Source of the DNA: Mycobacterium paraseoulense
GTDB taxonomy: Bacteria; Actinomycetota; Actinomycetes; Mycobacteriales; Mycobacteriaceae
DNA length: 64,000 bases
Direction of reading: 5' to 3'
NCBI RefSeq assembly: GCF_010731655.1
Contig: NZ_AP022619.1
Span: 3,844,001-3,908,000, forward strand
The position numbers were made by a program, and so were the translations under genes. Every line of letters begins with the position of its first letter. Position 1 is the stretch's first letter. Of this stretch, positions 24,706 to 36,600 are shown piece after piece. The notes under the pieces are model-generated. The model had not been told where the DNA came from, ran no database searches, and saw only the letters and a list, made by a program, of their open reading frames with translations.

Positions 24706-26097
24706 ATGTTGAGCACCGAGGCTTCGACCACACCGACCCGGCTGACCGGCTTTGGCCGCACCGCGCCGTCGGTGGCCGAGGTGCTCTCGACCCGCGATCC
24801 GGAGGTGATCGCCAAGGCCGTCGCGCGGGTGGCCGAATCCGGCGGCCCCAACGGGCGGGGCGTCATCGCGCGCGGGCTGGGCCGGTCCTACGGCGACAAC
24901 GCGCAAAACGGCGGGGGCCTGGTGATCGACATGACGGGCCTGGATCGCATCCACTCGATCAGCGCCGAGACCCGGCTGGTCGACGTCGACGCGGGCGTCA
25001 GCCTGGACCAGCTGATGAAGGCCGCACTGCCGTTCGGGCTGTGGGTTCCGGTGCTGCCGGGCACGCGCCAGGTCACCGTCGGCGGCGCGATCGCCTGCGA
25101 CATCCACGGCAAGAACCACCACAGCGCCGGCAGCTTCGGCAACCACGTGCGCTCGATGGACCTGCTGATGGCCGACGGCAGCGTCCGCACCCTCACCCCC
25201 GACGGTGAGGAGGCCGAGCTGTTCTGGGTCACCGTCGGCGGCAACGGCCTGACCGGGATCGTGCTGCGCGCGACCATCGAGATGACGCCGACGGAGACGG
25301 CGTACTTCATCGCCGACGGTGTGGCCACCAAGGATCTCGACGAGACGGTCGCCGTCCACCTCGACGGCAGCGAGGCCAACTACACCTACTCGAGCGCCTG
25401 GTTCGACCTGATCAGTCCGCCACCCAAGCTCGGCCGGGCCGCGGTCAGCCGCGGCAGCCTGGCCAAGCTGGACCAGCTGCCCGCCAAGCTGGCCAGAAAC
25501 CCGCTGAAATTCGACGCGCCGCAACTGTTGACGGTGCCGAACGTTTTTCCCGTGAGCGCCATGAACAAGCTGTCCTTCATGGCGATCGGCGAGGTGTACT
25601 ACCGGCTGGGCGGCACCTACACCGGCAAGGTCATGAACCTGTCGCAGTTCTACCACATGCTCGACCTGGTCAGCGGCTGGAACAACGCCTATGGCCCAAG
25701 GGGTTTCGCGCAGCACCAGTTCCTGGTTCCGCCGGATGCGATGGACGAGTTCAAGGCCATCATCCGCTGGATCCAGACCCGCGGCCACTACTCGGCGCTG
25801 AACGTCTTCAAACTGTTCGGCCCGGGCAACCGCGCGCCGCTGAGCTTCCCGATGGCCGGGTGGAACGTCGCGATGGACTTCCCCAACAAAGCCGGTATCA
25901 ACGAGTTCCTCAACGAACTCGACCGGCGCGTACTGGAATTCGGCGGCCGGGTCTACACCGCCAAGGATTCCCGGACCAGCGCCGAGACCTTTCACGCCAT
26001 GTACCCGCGCATCGACGAGTGGATCGCGGTGCGCCGCAAGGTGGATCCCTCGGGGGTTTTCGCCTCGGACATGGCCCGACGTTTGGAGCTGTTGTAA
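24706..26097 (+). CDS. dprE1: Decaprenylphosphoryl-beta-D-ribose oxidase DprE1
   Basis: This 463-residue FAD enzyme oxidises DPR to the keto intermediate, the first half of the epimerisation that makes the arabinose donor DPA. The FAD-binding domain shows [35 protein letters not shown] and [19 protein letters not shown]. The substrate domain includes [15 protein letters not shown] followed by GWNVAMDFP. At the position of the M. tuberculosis benzothiazinone-binding Cys387 (GWNICVDFP) this protein has Ala389; the two-residue offset comes from a small insertion near residue 48. ATG 24706 follows TACCCT by 8 nt. dprE2 begins 11 bp after its stop. Confidence 0.96.
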   Translation: MLSTEASTTPTRLTGFGRTAPSVAEVLSTRDPEVIAKAVARVAESGGPNGRGVIARGLGRSYGDNAQNGGGLVIDMTGLDRIHSISAETRLVDVDAGVSLDQLMKAALPFGLWVPVLPGTRQVTVGGAIACDIHGKNHHSAGSFGNHVRSMDLLMADGSVRTLTPDGEEAELFWVTVGGNGLTGIVLRATIEMTPTETAYFIADGVATKDLDETVAVHLDGSEANYTYSSAWFDLISPPPKLGRAAVSRGSLAKLDQLPAKLARNPLKFDAPQLLTVPNVFPVSAMNKLSFMAIGEVYYRLGGTYTGKVMNLSQFYHMLDLVSGWNNAYGPRGFAQHQFLVPPDAMDEFKAIIRWIQTRGHYSALNVFKLFGPGNRAPLSFPMAGWNVAMDFPNKAGINEFLNELDRRVLEFGGRVYTAKDSRTSAETFHAMYPRIDEWIAVRRKVDPSGVFASDMARRLELL

Positions 26098-26108
26098 ATG
26101 GTGCGCCA

Positions 26109-26873
26109 ATGGTTTTAGATGCCGTGGGAAATCCGCAGACCATCCTGCTGCTCGGCGGCACGTCGGAGATCGGGCTCGCGATCTGCGAACGCTACCTGCA
26201 GAACGCCCACGCCCGGATCGTGCTGGCCGCCATGCCCGGCGACCCGGGTCGCGACGCCGCCGTCGCCCAGATGAAGGCGGCGGGCGCGCGGTCGGTGGAG
26301 CTGATCGACTTCGAGGCCACCGATCCCGACAGCCATCCGAAGATGATCGATCAGGCGTTTGCCCACGGTGACGTCGACGTGGCTATCGTCGCCTTCGGCA
26401 TCCTGGGCGACGCCGAGGAGCTGTGGCAGGACCAGCACAAGGCCGTGCTGGCGGCCGAGATCAACTACACCGCCGCGGTTTCGGTGGGGGTGCTGCTGGG
26501 TGAGAAGATGCGCGCCCAGGGCTTCGGGCAGATCATCGCGATGAGCTCGGCGGCCGGAGAGCGGGTGCGCCGGTCCAACTTCGTCTACGGCTCCACCAAG
26601 GCCGGACTGGACGGCTTCTATCTGGGCCTCGGAGAAGCGCTGCGCCAGTACGGGGTTCGCGTTCTGGTGATCCGCCCGGGCCAGGTGCGTACCCGGATGA
26701 GCGCCCACGTCAAGGAGGCCCCGCTCACCGTGGACAAGGAATACGTCGCCAACCTCGCGGTGACCGCGGCCGCAAAGGGTAAGGAATTGGTTTGGGCGCC
26801 AGCAGCATTCCGTTACGTGATGATGGTGTTGCGACACATCCCGCGGAGCGTGTTCCGCAAGCTGCCAATCTGA
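26109..26873 (+). CDS. dprE2: Decaprenylphosphoryl-2-keto-D-erythropentose reductase DprE2
   Basis: This 254-residue short-chain dehydrogenase is exactly the length of the M. tuberculosis enzyme. It reduces the DprE1 product to decaprenyl-phosphoryl-arabinose using NADH. The cofactor motif is [13 protein letters not shown], and the catalytic Ser/Tyr/Lys are seen in AMSSAAGE and YGSTKAG (Y-x-x-x-K). The C-terminus ([21 protein letters not shown] split across its last two helices) resembles a membrane-associated tail. The start ATG is 11 bp after the dprE1 stop, and aftA follows after 2 bp, so the three are one operon. Confidence 0.95.
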   Translation: MVLDAVGNPQTILLLGGTSEIGLAICERYLQNAHARIVLAAMPGDPGRDAAVAQMKAAGARSVELIDFEATDPDSHPKMIDQAFAHGDVDVAIVAFGILGDAEELWQDQHKAVLAAEINYTAAVSVGVLLGEKMRAQGFGQIIAMSSAAGERVRRSNFVYGSTKAGLDGFYLGLGEALRQYGVRVLVIRPGQVRTRMSAHVKEAPLTVDKEYVANLAVTAAAKGKELVWAPAAFRYVMMVLRHIPRSVFRKLPI

Positions 26874-26875
26874 TC

Positions 26876-28849
26876 ATGCGTAACGCGCTGGCCACCCTGG
26901 GCCAGATCGCTCTGGCGGTGGCGGTGGCCGTCGTCGTCGCCATGGTCTCGCTGGTGGCCATCTCCCGGGTGCAGTGGCCGGCCTTTCCGTCGTCGAACCA
27001 ACTGCACGCGCTGACCACCGTGGGCCAGGTCGGCTGCCTGGCCGGCCTGGTCGCCGTGGGCTGGGCATGGGGGCGTTCGGGCCGGTATCGGTGGGCGGCC
27101 CAGCTGGGCGGGCTGGTGTTCGTCTCCGCGTTCACCGTCGTGACGCTGGGCATGCCGCTGGGCGCGACCAAGCTGTACCTGTTCGGCATCTCCGTCGACC
27201 AGCAATTTCGCACCGAGTACCTCACCCGGCTCGCCGACAACCCGGCCCTGCGCGACATGACCTACATCGGGCTGCCGCCGTTCTACCCGCCGGGCTGGTT
27301 CTGGATCGGCGGGCGGGCCGCCGCGGTGAGCGGGACACCGGCCTGGGAGATCTACAAGCCGTGGGCCGTCACCTCGATCGCCGTCGCCGTCGCCGTCGCG
27401 CTGGTGCTGTGGTGGCGGATGGTCCGCTTCGAGCACGCGTTGATCGTCACCACCGCCACGGCCGCCGCGACCCTGGCCTACGGCTCACCCGAGCCCTACT
27501 CGGCGATGATCACCGTCCTGCTGCCGCCGGTGCTGGTGCTGACCTGGTCGGGGCTGCGCGCGGGCGAGCGGTCTCCAAGCGCCGACCGCCCGGCTGGCCG
27601 GGCACTCGAGCCCGAGCGTGCGGCCAGCCGGGCGCTCGGCGAGGAGGGCGAAAGGGCCGGCGGCTGGGCCGCCATCGTCGGTGCCGGGCTGTTCCTCGGC
27701 TGGACGGCCACCTGGTACACGCTGTTGTTTGCCTTCGGCGCGTTCACCGTCGCGCTGATGGCCCTGTGGCTGGCCGGCCTGCGCTGGCGACAAGGAGGTT
27801 TCGGGGCCGCGTTGGATCCGCTGCGCCGGCTGGCCGTCATCGCCGTCCTCGCCGCGGCGATCGCGAGCACCACATGGCTGCCGTTCTTGTTGCGGGCCCG
27901 CAGCCCGGTCAGCAACTCCGGCAGCGCCCAGCACTATCTGCCGGTCGACGGCGCCGTGCTGACCTTCCCGATGCTGCAGTTCTCGCTGCTGGGGGCGGTC
28001 TGCCTGCTGGGCGCGCTGTGGCTGGTGGTCCGCGCGAGGTCGTCGGTGCGGGCCGGCGCCCTGGCCATCGGCGTGCTGGCCGTCTACCTGTGGTCGCTGC
28101 TGTCGATGCTGACCACGCTGGCGCGCACCACCCTGCTGTCGTTCCGGCTGCAGCCCACCCTGACCGTGCTGCTGGTGGCCGCCGGGGCGTTCGGCTTCAT
28201 CGAGGCGGTGCGGGCGCTGTCCGCGCGGAGCCGGGCCGGGGCAAAGGCGACACTGCCGGTGGCCGGGGCGGTCGGCCTGGCCGCCGCGATCGCGTTCAGC
28301 CAGGACATTCCCGACGTGCTGCGCCCGGACCTGACCATCGCCTACACCGACACCGACGGCAACGGCCAGCGCGGCGACCGGCGACCGCCGGGCTCGGAGA
28401 AGTTCTACCCCGACATCGACCACGCCATCGCGACCGTGACCGGCAGGCCCCGCGACCAGACCGTGGTCATGACCGCCGACTACAGCTTCCTGTCCTTCTA
28501 TCCCTATTGGGGATTTCAGGGGTTGACGTCGCACTACGCCAACCCGCTCGCGCAGTTCGACCTGCGGGCGGCCCAAATCGAGAAGTGGTCCAAACTCAAG
28601 TCCGCCGACGAGCTCGTCCACGCGCTCGACACCTGCCCGTGGCCGCCGCCCACGGTGTTCCTCATGCGCCGCGGCGCCAACGGCAGCTACACGCTGCGGC
28701 TCGCCGAGGACGTCTATCCCAACCAGCCCAACGTTCGTCGCTACACCGTCGACCTGCGGGCCGCCCTCTTCGACAGCCCCCAATTCGTCGTGCACAGCGC
28801 CGGCCCGTTCGTGGTGGCCATCCGCAAGCCGGCGGCAGGGCACCCATGA
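26876..28849 (+). CDS. aftA: Galactan 5-O-arabinofuranosyltransferase AftA
   Basis: This 657-residue GT-C membrane enzyme primes galactan with the first arabinofuranose from DPA. It has about 11 N-terminal helices followed by a periplasmic C-terminal domain. The first large loop contains [20 protein letters not shown] with acidic residues typical of the GT-C active site. Compared with the M. tuberculosis protein (about 643 residues) there is an extra Arg/Ala/Glu-rich segment ([18 protein letters not shown] and following, about residues 232-262) whose DNA contains inverted repeats. The start is 2 bp after dprE2, and the stop overlaps embC in ATGA. Confidence 0.93.
   Translation: MRNALATLGQIALAVAVAVVVAMVSLVAISRVQWPAFPSSNQLHALTTVGQVGCLAGLVAVGWAWGRSGRYRWAAQLGGLVFVSAFTVVTLGMPLGATKLYLFGISVDQQFRTEYLTRLADNPALRDMTYIGLPPFYPPGWFWIGGRAAAVSGTPAWEIYKPWAVTSIAVAVAVALVLWWRMVRFEHALIVTTATAAATLAYGSPEPYSAMITVLLPPVLVLTWSGLRAGERSPSADRPAGRALEPERAASRALGEEGERAGGWAAIVGAGLFLGWTATWYTLLFAFGAFTVALMALWLAGLRWRQGGFGAALDPLRRLAVIAVLAAAIASTTWLPFLLRARSPVSNSGSAQHYLPVDGAVLTFPMLQFSLLGAVCLLGALWLVVRARSSVRAGALAIGVLAVYLWSLLSMLTTLARTTLLSFRLQPTLTVLLVAAGAFGFIEAVRALSARSRAGAKATLPVAGAVGLAAAIAFSQDIPDVLRPDLTIAYTDTDGNGQRGDRRPPGSEKFYPDIDHAIATVTGRPRDQTVVMTADYSFLSFYPYWGFQGLTSHYANPLAQFDLRAAQIEKWSKLKSADELVHALDTCPWPPPTVFLMRRGANGSYTLRLAEDVYPNQPNVRRYTVDLRAALFDSPQFVVHSAGPFVVAIRKPAAGHP
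27588..27603. repeat. Palindrome inside an extra segment of aftA
   Basis: GCCCGGC-TG-GCCGGGC forms a perfect 7-bp inverted repeat. It is followed by imperfect copies of GGCCAGCCGGGCGCTCG-like sequence to about 27640. It sits within the in-frame segment that appears to be extra relative to other AftA proteins, suggesting insertion of a small palindromic element. Confidence 0.45.
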
Positions 28850-31800
28850 GCACCGACACCTCGCCGCCACGCGCCGAAGAACTAGCATCAACCACCGTGA
28901 CCGACACGGGAACCAACCACCGGATCACCCGGTTGGTTGCCACCGTCGCCGGGTTGCTCGGGGCGCTGCTGGCCATCGCCACCCCGCTGCTGCCGGTCAC
29001 CCAGACCACCGCGCAGCTCAACTGGCCGCAGAACGGCACCTTCGAGAGCGTCGACGCGCCGCTGATCGGTTACGTGGCCACCGACCTCAACGTCACCGTG
29101 CCCTGCCAGGCCGCGGCCGGGCTGGCGGGCCCGGCGAACGCCGGCAAGACGGTGCTGTTGTCCACGGTGCCCAAACAGGCCCCCAAGGCCGTCGACCGTG
29201 GCCTGCTCATCCAACGCGCCAACGACTACCTGGTGGTCGTGGTGCGCAACGTCGCGGTGGTGACCGCCCCGCTGAGCCAGGTGCTCGGCCCCGCCTGCCG
29301 GCGGTTGACCTTCACCGCGCACGCCGAGAAGGTCACCGCCGAGTTCGTCGGGCTCACCCAGGGCCCCAACGCCGAGCACCCGGGCTCGCCGCTGCGCGGC
29401 GAGAAGAGCGGCTACGACTTCCGGCCCCAGATCGTCGGGGTGTTCACCGACCTCTCGGGGCCGGCGCCGCCGGGCCTGAGCTTCTCGGCCACCATCGACA
29501 CCCGCTACAGCAGCAGCCCCACCCAGCTGAAGATGGCGGCGATGATCCTCGGGGTGGTGCTGACCGCCGTCGCCCTGGTCGCACTCCACCTGCTCGACAC
29601 CGCCGACGGCACCAGGCACCGCCGCTTCCTGCCGTCGCGCTGGTGGTCGGTCAACGGGCTGGACGCGCTCGTCATCTCCGTGCTGGTGTGGTGGCAGTTC
29701 GTCGGCGCCAACACCTCCGACGACGGCTACATCCTGACCATGGCCCGGGTGTCCGAGCACGCCGGCTACATGGCCAACTACTACCGCTGGTTCGGCACCC
29801 CCGAGGCCCCCTTCGGCTGGTACTACGACCTGCTGGCACTCTGGGCCCACGTCAGCACGGCCAGCATCTGGATGCGTCTGCCCACCCTGGCCATGGCGCT
29901 GACGTGCTGGTGGGTGATCAGCCGCGAAGTGATGCCGCGCCTCGGCCACGCCGTCAAACAGAACCGCGGCGCGGCCTGGACCGCGGCCGGCATGTTCCTG
30001 GCCGTGTGGCTGCCGCTCAACAACGGCCTGCGGCCCGAGCCGATCATCGCGCTGGGCATCCTGCTGACCTGGTGCTCGGTCGAGCGCGCGGTGGCCACCA
30101 GCCGGCTGCTGCCGGTGGCGGTCGCGTGCATCATCGGTGCGCTGACGCTGTTCTCGGGGCCGACGGGCATCGCCTCGATCGGCGCCCTGCTGGTCGCGAT
30201 CGGGCCGCTGCGGACGATCCTGCACCGCCGATCCAAACGCTTTGGCGCGCTGCCACTGGTGGCACCCCTGTTGGCCGCGGCCACCGTCACCGCCATCCTC
30301 ATCTTCCGGGACCAGACCCTGGCCGGCGAGGTGCAGGCCAGCATGCTCAAGCGCGCCGTCGGCCCCAGCCTGAGTTGGTTCGACGAACACATCCGCTACG
30401 AGCGGCTGTTCATGGCCAGCCCCGACGGGTCGGTCGCCCGCCGCTTCGCCGTGCTGGCGCTGGTCCTGGCGCTCGGCATCACGGTCGCAATGTCGTTGCG
30501 CAAGGGCCGGATTCCCGGCACGGCCGCCGGGCCGAGCCGCCGCATCGTGGGGATCACGATCATCTCGTTCATCGCGATGATGTTCACTCCCACCAAGTGG
30601 ACCCACCACTTCGGGGTGTTCGCCGGGCTGGCCGGGCCGCTGGGCGCGCTGGCCGCGGTCGCCGTGACCGCCGCGGCGATGCGATCCCGGCGCAACCGCA
30701 CCATGTTCGCCGCCGCGGTGCTGTTTCTGTCCGCCCTGTCGTTCGCCAGCGTCAACGGCTGGTGGTATGTCTCCAATTTCGGTGTGCCATGGTCGAATTC
30801 GTTCCCCGCATGGCACTACGCCTTCGCCACCGCGCTGCTCGGGCTGACCGTCCTGGTGCTGCTACTGGCGGCGTGGTTCCACTTCGTGTCGCCCGATGAC
30901 GGCCCACCCAAGCCCCGGTCACGCGTGGCGGGAATCGTCCAGTCCCCGTTGGCAATTGCGACGTGGGTGTTGGTGGTGTTCGAGGTGGCGTCGCTGACCC
31001 TGGCGATGACGGCCCAGTACCCCGCGTGGTCGGTGGGCCGCTCCAACCTGCAGGCTCTGGCCGGCAAGTCCTGCGGCCTGGCCGAGGACGTGCTGGTGGA
31101 ACAGGACCCCAACGCCGGCGCGCTGTCGCCGGTGAGCGCCGCGGTGGGCGCCGCCCTCGGCGCGGGCCTCTCGGAAGCCTTCACGCCCAACGGCATTCCC
31201 GCCGACGTCCGCGCCGACCCGGTCATGGAGCGCCCGGGTGACCGCAGCTTCATCAACGACGACAGGCTGGTGACCGGCGCCGAGGCGGGCACCGAGGGGG
31301 GCACCAGCCCGGCGCCGGGGATCAACGGTTCGGTCGCCCAGCTGCCCTACAACCTGGACCCCGCGCGCACGCCCGTCCTGGGCAGCTGGCGCCCGGGCAT
31401 CCAGGTCCCGGCCCACCTGCGATCGGGCTGGTATCGGCTGCCGCCCCGCGACCGGGCGCGGCCGCTGCTGGTGGTGAGCGCGGCCGGCCGCTTCGACCCC
31501 CGCGAGATCCAGGTGCAGTGGGCCACCGACGAGGAGGCGGCGAGCGGACATCCCGGCGGGTCGTTCCAGTTCGCCGACGTGGGGGCCTCGCCGGCGTGGC
31601 GGAACTTGCGGCTGCCGCTGTCGGCCATCCCCGGCAGCGCCACCCAGATCCGGTTGGTCGCCGACGACGAAGACCTGGCGCCGCAGCACTGGATCGCGCT
31701 GACACCGCCGCGGATTCCGCAGCTGCGCACGCTGCAGGACGTGGTCGGCTCGAAAGACCCGGTGTTCCTGGACTGGCTGGTCGGCCTGGCGTTCCCGTGC

Positions 31801-32106
31801 CAGCGGCCGTTCGGCCACCAGAACGGCGTCGACGAGATGCCGAAATGGCGCATCCTGCCGGACCGGTTCGGCGCCGAGGCCAATTCGCCGGTGATGGACA
31901 ACAACGGCGGCGGCCCGCTCGGCGTCACCGAGCTCCTGGTGAAGCCGACGACGGTGGCCACCTATCTGAAGGACGACTGGTCCCGGGACTGGGGTTCGCT
32001 GCAACTGTTGACGCCGTACTACGCCGACGCGCAGCCCGCCCGTCTGCAGCTGGGGACGGCCACCCGCAGCGGCCTGTGGAACCCCGCGCCGCTGCGCAAG
32101 ACCTGA
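28846..32106 (+). CDS. embC: Arabinosyltransferase EmbC
   Basis: This GT-C arabinosyltransferase of 1086 residues mainly extends lipoarabinomannan arabinan in M. tuberculosis. The N-terminal jelly-roll periplasmic domain (about 60-240) is followed by about 15 membrane helices. The catalytic loop has Asp292-Asp293 in [14 protein letters not shown]. The proline-like chain-length motif region ends in [16 protein letters not shown]. The C-terminal carbohydrate-binding domains include [12 protein letters not shown] and the closing [12 protein letters not shown]. The start ATG overlaps the aftA stop (ATGA). Unlike the usual embCAB array, three unrelated genes separate it from embA. Confidence 0.95.
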   Translation: MSTDTSPPRAEELASTTVTDTGTNHRITRLVATVAGLLGALLAIATPLLPVTQTTAQLNWPQNGTFESVDAPLIGYVATDLNVTVPCQAAAGLAGPANAGKTVLLSTVPKQAPKAVDRGLLIQRANDYLVVVVRNVAVVTAPLSQVLGPACRRLTFTAHAEKVTAEFVGLTQGPNAEHPGSPLRGEKSGYDFRPQIVGVFTDLSGPAPPGLSFSATIDTRYSSSPTQLKMAAMILGVVLTAVALVALHLLDTADGTRHRRFLPSRWWSVNGLDALVISVLVWWQFVGANTSDDGYILTMARVSEHAGYMANYYRWFGTPEAPFGWYYDLLALWAHVSTASIWMRLPTLAMALTCWWVISREVMPRLGHAVKQNRGAAWTAAGMFLAVWLPLNNGLRPEPIIALGILLTWCSVERAVATSRLLPVAVACIIGALTLFSGPTGIASIGALLVAIGPLRTILHRRSKRFGALPLVAPLLAAATVTAILIFRDQTLAGEVQASMLKRAVGPSLSWFDEHIRYERLFMASPDGSVARRFAVLALVLALGITVAMSLRKGRIPGTAAGPSRRIVGITIISFIAMMFTPTKWTHHFGVFAGLAGPLGALAAVAVTAAAMRSRRNRTMFAAAVLFLSALSFASVNGWWYVSNFGVPWSNSFPAWHYAFATALLGLTVLVLLLAAWFHFVSPDDGPPKPRSRVAGIVQSPLAIATWVLVVFEVASLTLAMTAQYPAWSVGRSNLQALAGKSCGLAEDVLVEQDPNAGALSPVSAAVGAALGAGLSEAFTPNGIPADVRADPVMERPGDRSFINDDRLVTGAEAGTEGGTSPAPGINGSVAQLPYNLDPARTPVLGSWRPGIQVPAHLRSGWYRLPPRDRARPLLVVSAAGRFDPREIQVQWATDEEAASGHPGGSFQFADVGASPAWRNLRLPLSAIPGSATQIRLVADDEDLAPQHWIALTPPRIPQLRTLQDVVGSKDPVFLDWLVGLAFPCQRPFGHQNGVDEMPKWRILPDRFGAEANSPVMDNNGGGPLGVTELLVKPTTVATYLKDDWSRDWGSLQLLTPYYADAQPARLQLGTATRSGLWNPAPLRKT

Positions 32107-32169
32107 GCCGCGCCCGCGCCTTCGCCGGAGCCTTGCCGCCCCCATTCCGTAAGTCTATGCTTACCGTTC

Positions 32170-32493
32170 GTGGCCACTTACCAAAGCGGCGACGTGTGGC
32201 TGGCCTTGGCCGACGGGACACGGCGGGCCATCGTGGAACGTCTCGCGCACGGCCCGTCGGCGGTCGGCGAATTGGCTCGCGACCTGCCCGTCAGCAGGCC
32301 GGCAGTGTCCCAACACCTCAAGGTGCTCAAGTCCGCCGGGCTGGTGCGTGACCGCGCCGCCGGAACCCGTCGCGTCTACCGGCTCGACCCGACGGGCCTG
32401 GCGGCTTTGCGCGCCGATCTCGACCGGTTCTGGACGCAGGCGCTGGCCGGCTACGCCCAAAAGGTCGCCGAGATTACGGGAGAAAGCCCGTGA
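32170..32493 (+). CDS. ArsR-family transcriptional regulator
   Basis: This 107-residue winged-helix protein has the ArsR layout: LALADGTRRAIVERLAHG, then AVGELARDLPVSRPAVSQHLKVLKSAGL as the recognition helix region, and a wing (VRDRAAGTRRVYRLD). No metal-binding CxC pattern is present, so it is probably of the AHSA1-linked ArsR subtype. GTG 32170 lies 8 nt after TATGCT (32156-32161). It is the first gene of a three-gene operon inserted between embC and embA. Its stop overlaps the SRPBCC start in GTGA. It likely autoregulates this operon and might influence the adjacent embA promoter. Confidence 0.88.
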   Translation: MATYQSGDVWLALADGTRRAIVERLAHGPSAVGELARDLPVSRPAVSQHLKVLKSAGLVRDRAAGTRRVYRLDPTGLAALRADLDRFWTQALAGYAQKVAEITGESP

Positions 32494-32975
32494 CGCAACG
32501 CATTCCGAACATCTCGCACCACGTGGTCGTCAACGCTCCGATCGACCGGGCGTTCGCCGTCTTCACCGAGCGGTTCGGCGACTTCAAACCCCGCGAGCAC
32601 AACCTGCTGGCCGTGCCGATCGCCGAGACGGTCTTCGAGCCCCGGGCGGGCGGGCACATCTACGACCGCGGCGTCGACGGCAGCGTATGCCGCTGGGCGC
32701 GGATCTTGACCTACGAGCCGCCCCACCGACTCGTGTTCAGCTGGGATATCGGCCCCACCTGGCAACCGGAACCCGATCAGTCGAAAACCAGCGAGGTCGA
32801 GGTGCGCTTCACCGCGGAGCCGGGCGACCGCACCCGCGTCGACCTCGAACACCGCCATCTGGACCGCCACGGCCCCGGATGGGAATCCGTCGCCGACGGC
32901 GTCGACGGCGACGCCGGCTGGCCGCTGTATCTGGATCGCTACGCCCGCCTGCTGCCCGCCGGGAACCGGCAATGA
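32490..32975 (+). CDS. SRPBCC / AHSA1-family ligand-binding protein
   Basis: This 161-residue START-like protein of the AHSA1 (activator of Hsp90 ATPase homologue 1) group has a [21 protein letters not shown] start. Strands include [33 protein letters not shown] and [22 protein letters not shown], and the usual C-terminal helix W-P-L-Y-L-D-R-Y is present. Such proteins bind hydrophobic small molecules and are frequently paired with ArsR regulators. It overlaps its neighbours at both ends (GTGA and ATGA), indicating tight co-translation. Confidence 0.88.
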   Translation: MTQRIPNISHHVVVNAPIDRAFAVFTERFGDFKPREHNLLAVPIAETVFEPRAGGHIYDRGVDGSVCRWARILTYEPPHRLVFSWDIGPTWQPEPDQSKTSEVEVRFTAEPGDRTRVDLEHRHLDRHGPGWESVADGVDGDAGWPLYLDRYARLLPAGNRQ

Positions 32976-33595
32976 CGGCCACCCTGATGAGCATGGCCCG
33001 CGACGAGCGGGCCGACCTGGCGGAATTTCTCGCGACGCTCACGCCGCAGCAGTGGGCCGCGCCCAGCCTGTGCACCGGGTGGACGGTCAAAGACGTTGTC
33101 GCGCACACGATCAGCTACGAAGAGCTGGGCACGCTGGGGCTGCTAAGGCGCTTCGCGAAGGGCCGTGTCGTGCGGGCCAACCAGGTGGGCGTGGACGAGT
33201 TCGCGCACCTGAATGCCCAACAGCTGCTCGACTTCCTGCGTGCCCATCTCCAACCGCGCGGGCTGACAGCGGGTTTCGGCGGAATGATCGCACTCGTCGA
33301 CGGCACCATCCATCACCAAGACATCCGCCGCGCGCTGGGCCGCCCGCGCACCGTCCCCGCCGACCGGCTCGAGCGGGTCCTCGGCCTGGTGCCCGGCAAC
33401 CCCAGGATCGGCGCCGGACGCCGGATCAGGGGGCTGCGCCTACGCGCCACCGACGTCGATTGGGCCCACGGTCACGGACCCGAAGTCACCGGGCCCGGCG
33501 AGGCGCTCCTGATGGCGATGGCCGGCCGGCCCGCGGCGCTCGCCGACCTCGCCGGGCCCGGGCTGGACACTCTCGCCGCCCGGCTCGCCCACTGA
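32972..33595 (+). CDS. Maleylpyruvate-isomerase/DinB-like family protein (TIGR03083 type)
   Basis: This 207-residue protein is of the mycothiol-dependent maleylpyruvate isomerase N-terminal superfamily. The helical bundle start [18 protein letters not shown] and the metal-ligand-type helix [16 protein letters not shown] are followed by [17 protein letters not shown], which supplies further His ligands. It probably acts on a thiol-linked or ligand-like substrate handled with the SRPBCC protein; the substrate is unknown. It is the last gene of the ArsR operon, and embA begins 65 bp downstream with its own promoter-like hexamer. Confidence 0.82.
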   Translation: MTATLMSMARDERADLAEFLATLTPQQWAAPSLCTGWTVKDVVAHTISYEELGTLGLLRRFAKGRVVRANQVGVDEFAHLNAQQLLDFLRAHLQPRGLTAGFGGMIALVDGTIHHQDIRRALGRPRTVPADRLERVLGLVPGNPRIGAGRRIRGLRLRATDVDWAHGHGPEVTGPGEALLMAMAGRPAALADLAGPGLDTLAARLAH

Positions 33596-33646
33596 CGCCG
33601 CGCCGCTGCGCGGCCCCGCGTCCTCAGCTCAGAAAGCGGCTTCGCC

Positions 33647-33652
33647 TACCAT
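33647..33652 (+). promoter_or_regulatory. embA -10 element
   Basis: TACCAT is placed 8 nt before the embA GTG, so transcription would begin at or next to the start codon. In M. tuberculosis the region just upstream of embA is a promoter in which ethambutol-resistance mutations occur. Here that promoter is preceded by the foreign ArsR operon instead of embC. Confidence 0.5.
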
Positions 33653-33660
33653 CGAGCCTC

Positions 33661-36600
33661 GTGCCCCCCGACGGTAATCAGCGATCGCAGCGGATCCCAC
33701 GGTCGGTGGCCGCCATCGCGGGGATCGTCGGGCTGCTGTTGTGCGCGCTCGTCCCGTTGCTTCCCGTCAGGCAGACCACCGCGACCGTGGTGTGGCCCCA
33801 GGGCAGTGCGGACGGGCACGTCACCCAGATCACCGCACCCCTGGTGTCCGGGGCGCCGCGCGCGCTGGACATCTCGATCCCGTGCACGGCGATCGCCACG
33901 CTGCCCGCCGGCGGCGGCCTGGTGGTCTCGACCCTGCCCCCCGGCGGAGTCGACGCCGGCAAGAATGGGCTGTTCGTCCGCGCCGACAAGGCCATGGTGG
34001 TCGTCGCTTTCCGCGACACCGTCGCCGCCGCTGCCCCGCGCCCGGCCGTCGCCGGCGGCGCCTGCAGCGTGCTGCACGCCTGGGCCGACGCGGGCGCGGC
34101 GGGTGCGGAGTTCGTCGGCATCCCCGGTGCCTCCGGAAAACTGTCCCCGGAAAAGAAGCCCCAGGTCGGCGGGATCTTCACGGACCTGAAGGTGCCCGCC
34201 CAGCCGGGGCTGTCCGCCCGAATCGACGTCGACACCCGGTTCATCACCTCCCCCACCACCGTCAAGAAGCTGGCGATGGCCGTCGGCGCCCTGGCCGTCC
34301 TCACGGCCGTCGTCGCGCTGGCCGCGCTGGACCGCCGCAGCCGCGGCGGCGGCACGCTGGTCAATTGGCGGTCCCCGATCATTTGGCTCGCCCGGTACCG
34401 CCCCCGGGCGCGGTGGCGCTCCTGGCGCCGCGTCGGGGTCGCCACCTGGATCGCCGACGCCGGGGTGATCGCGACGCTGCTGCTCTGGCACGTCATCGGC
34501 GCCACCTCGTCCGACGACGGGTACAACCTGACCATCGCCCGCGTCGCCCCGAAGGCCGGCTACCTCGCCAATTACTACCGCTACTTCGGGACGACGGACG
34601 CGCCGTTCGACTGGTATCTCGGGCTGCTGTCCAGGCTGGCATCGGTGAGCACCGCCGGTGTCTGGATGCGGTTGCCCGCGACGCTGGCCGGGATCGCCTG
34701 CTGGCTGGTGATCAGCCACTGGATCCTGCGCAGGCTGGGGCCCGGCCGGGGCGGCCTGGCCGCGAATCGGGTGGCGGTGTTCACCGCTGGCGCGGTGTTC
34801 CTGGCCGCCTGGTTGCCGTTCAACAACGGGCTGCGGCCGGAGCCGCTGATCGCCCTCGGCGTGCTGATCACCTGGATTCTGGTCGAGCGCGCGATCGCGC
34901 TGCAGCGCCTGGCCCCGGCCGCGATCGCCATCTTCGTCGCGATGCTCACCGCGACGCTGGCGCCGCAGGGCCTGATCGCCGTCGCCCCACTGCTCACCGG
35001 GTCGCGCGCGGTTGCCCGGGTGATCCGGCGCCGCCGGGCCACCGACGGGCTGCTGGCACCGCTGGCCGTGCTGGCGGGGTCGCTGTCGCTGATCACCGTG
35101 GTGGTGTTCCACTCTCAGACGCTGGCCAACGTCGCCGAGTCGGCGCGCATCAAATACAAGGTCGGGCCGACGATCGCCTGGTACCAGGACTGGCTTCGCT
35201 ACTACTTCCTCACGGTGGAGTCCAACCCCGACGGATCCATGTCGAGACGGTTCGCGGTGCTGGTGCTGTTGCTGTGCCTGTTCGGCATGCTGGTCATCCT
35301 GCTGCGCCGGGGGAAGGTGCCGGGGGTGGCCAGCGGCCCGGCGTGGCGGTTGCTCGGCACCACGGCCTTCGGCCTGCTGCTGTTGACGTTCACCCCGACC
35401 AAGTGGGCGGTCCAGTTCGGCGCCTTCGCCGGACTGGCCGGGGCGCTGGGTGCGGTCACCGCGTTCGCGCTTGCGCGGATCGGCCTGCACAACCGCCGCA
35501 ACCTGACGCTGTACGTGACCGCGCTGCTGTTCGTGCTGGCGTGGGCCACCTCCGGCATCAACGGCTGGTTCTACGTCGGCAACTACGGCGTGCCCTGGTA
35601 CGACATCCCGCCGGTGATCGCCAGCCACCCGGTGACGTCGATGTTCCTCACGTTGTCCATCCTCACCGGCCTGCTGGCCGCGTGGCAGCACTTCCGGATG
35701 GACTACGCCGGCCACACCGAGGTCGAGGACAACCGGCGCAACCGCGTTCTGGCGTCGACCCCGCTGCTGGTGGTCGCGACCATCATGGTGATCGGCGAAG
35801 TGGCCTCGCTGACCAAGGGCGCGGTGTTCCGCTACCCGCTCTACACCACCGGCAAGGCCAACCTTGCGGCCATCACCTCGGGGTTGTCCCCGACGAGCTG
35901 CGCCATGGCCGACGACGTGCTGACCGAGCCCGACCCCAACGCCGGCATGCTGCAACCCGCGCCCGGCCAGGCCTTCGGCCCCGACGGCCCGCTCGGCGGG
36001 AAGGGCCCGGTCGGCTTCAAACCCGACGGCGTCGGCGATGACCTCCGGTCGTACCCGGTGGTGACCAAACCCGGCGTGGTGAACTCCGACGCGTCACCCA
36101 ACAAGCCCAACGCCGCGATGAGCGACTCGGCGGGCACGGCCGGCGGGAAGGGCCCCGTCGGCGTCAACGGCTCGCACGCGGCGCTCCCGTTCGGGCTCGA
36201 CCCGGCCCGCACCCCGGTGATGGGCAGCTACGGCGAGAACTCGCTGGCCGCCACGGCGACGTCGGCGTGGTACCAGCTGCCGCCCCGCACCCCGGACCGG
36301 CCGATCGTCGTGGTGTCGGCGTCCGGCGCGATCTGGTCGTACAAGGAGGACGGCACCTTCACCTACGGGCAGTCGCTGAAATTGCAGTGGGGGGTCACCC
36401 GCCCCGACGGCAGTACCCAGCCGCTGGCCGAGGTGCAACCCATCGACATCGGCCCCGAGCCGGCGTGGCGCAATCTGCGGTTCCCCTTGACCTGGGCGCC
36501 GCCCGAGGCCAACGTGGCGCGCATCGTCGCCTATGACCCGAATCTGAGTTCGGATCAATGGTTCGCGTTCACGCCGCCCCGGGTGCCGGTGCTCGAGACC

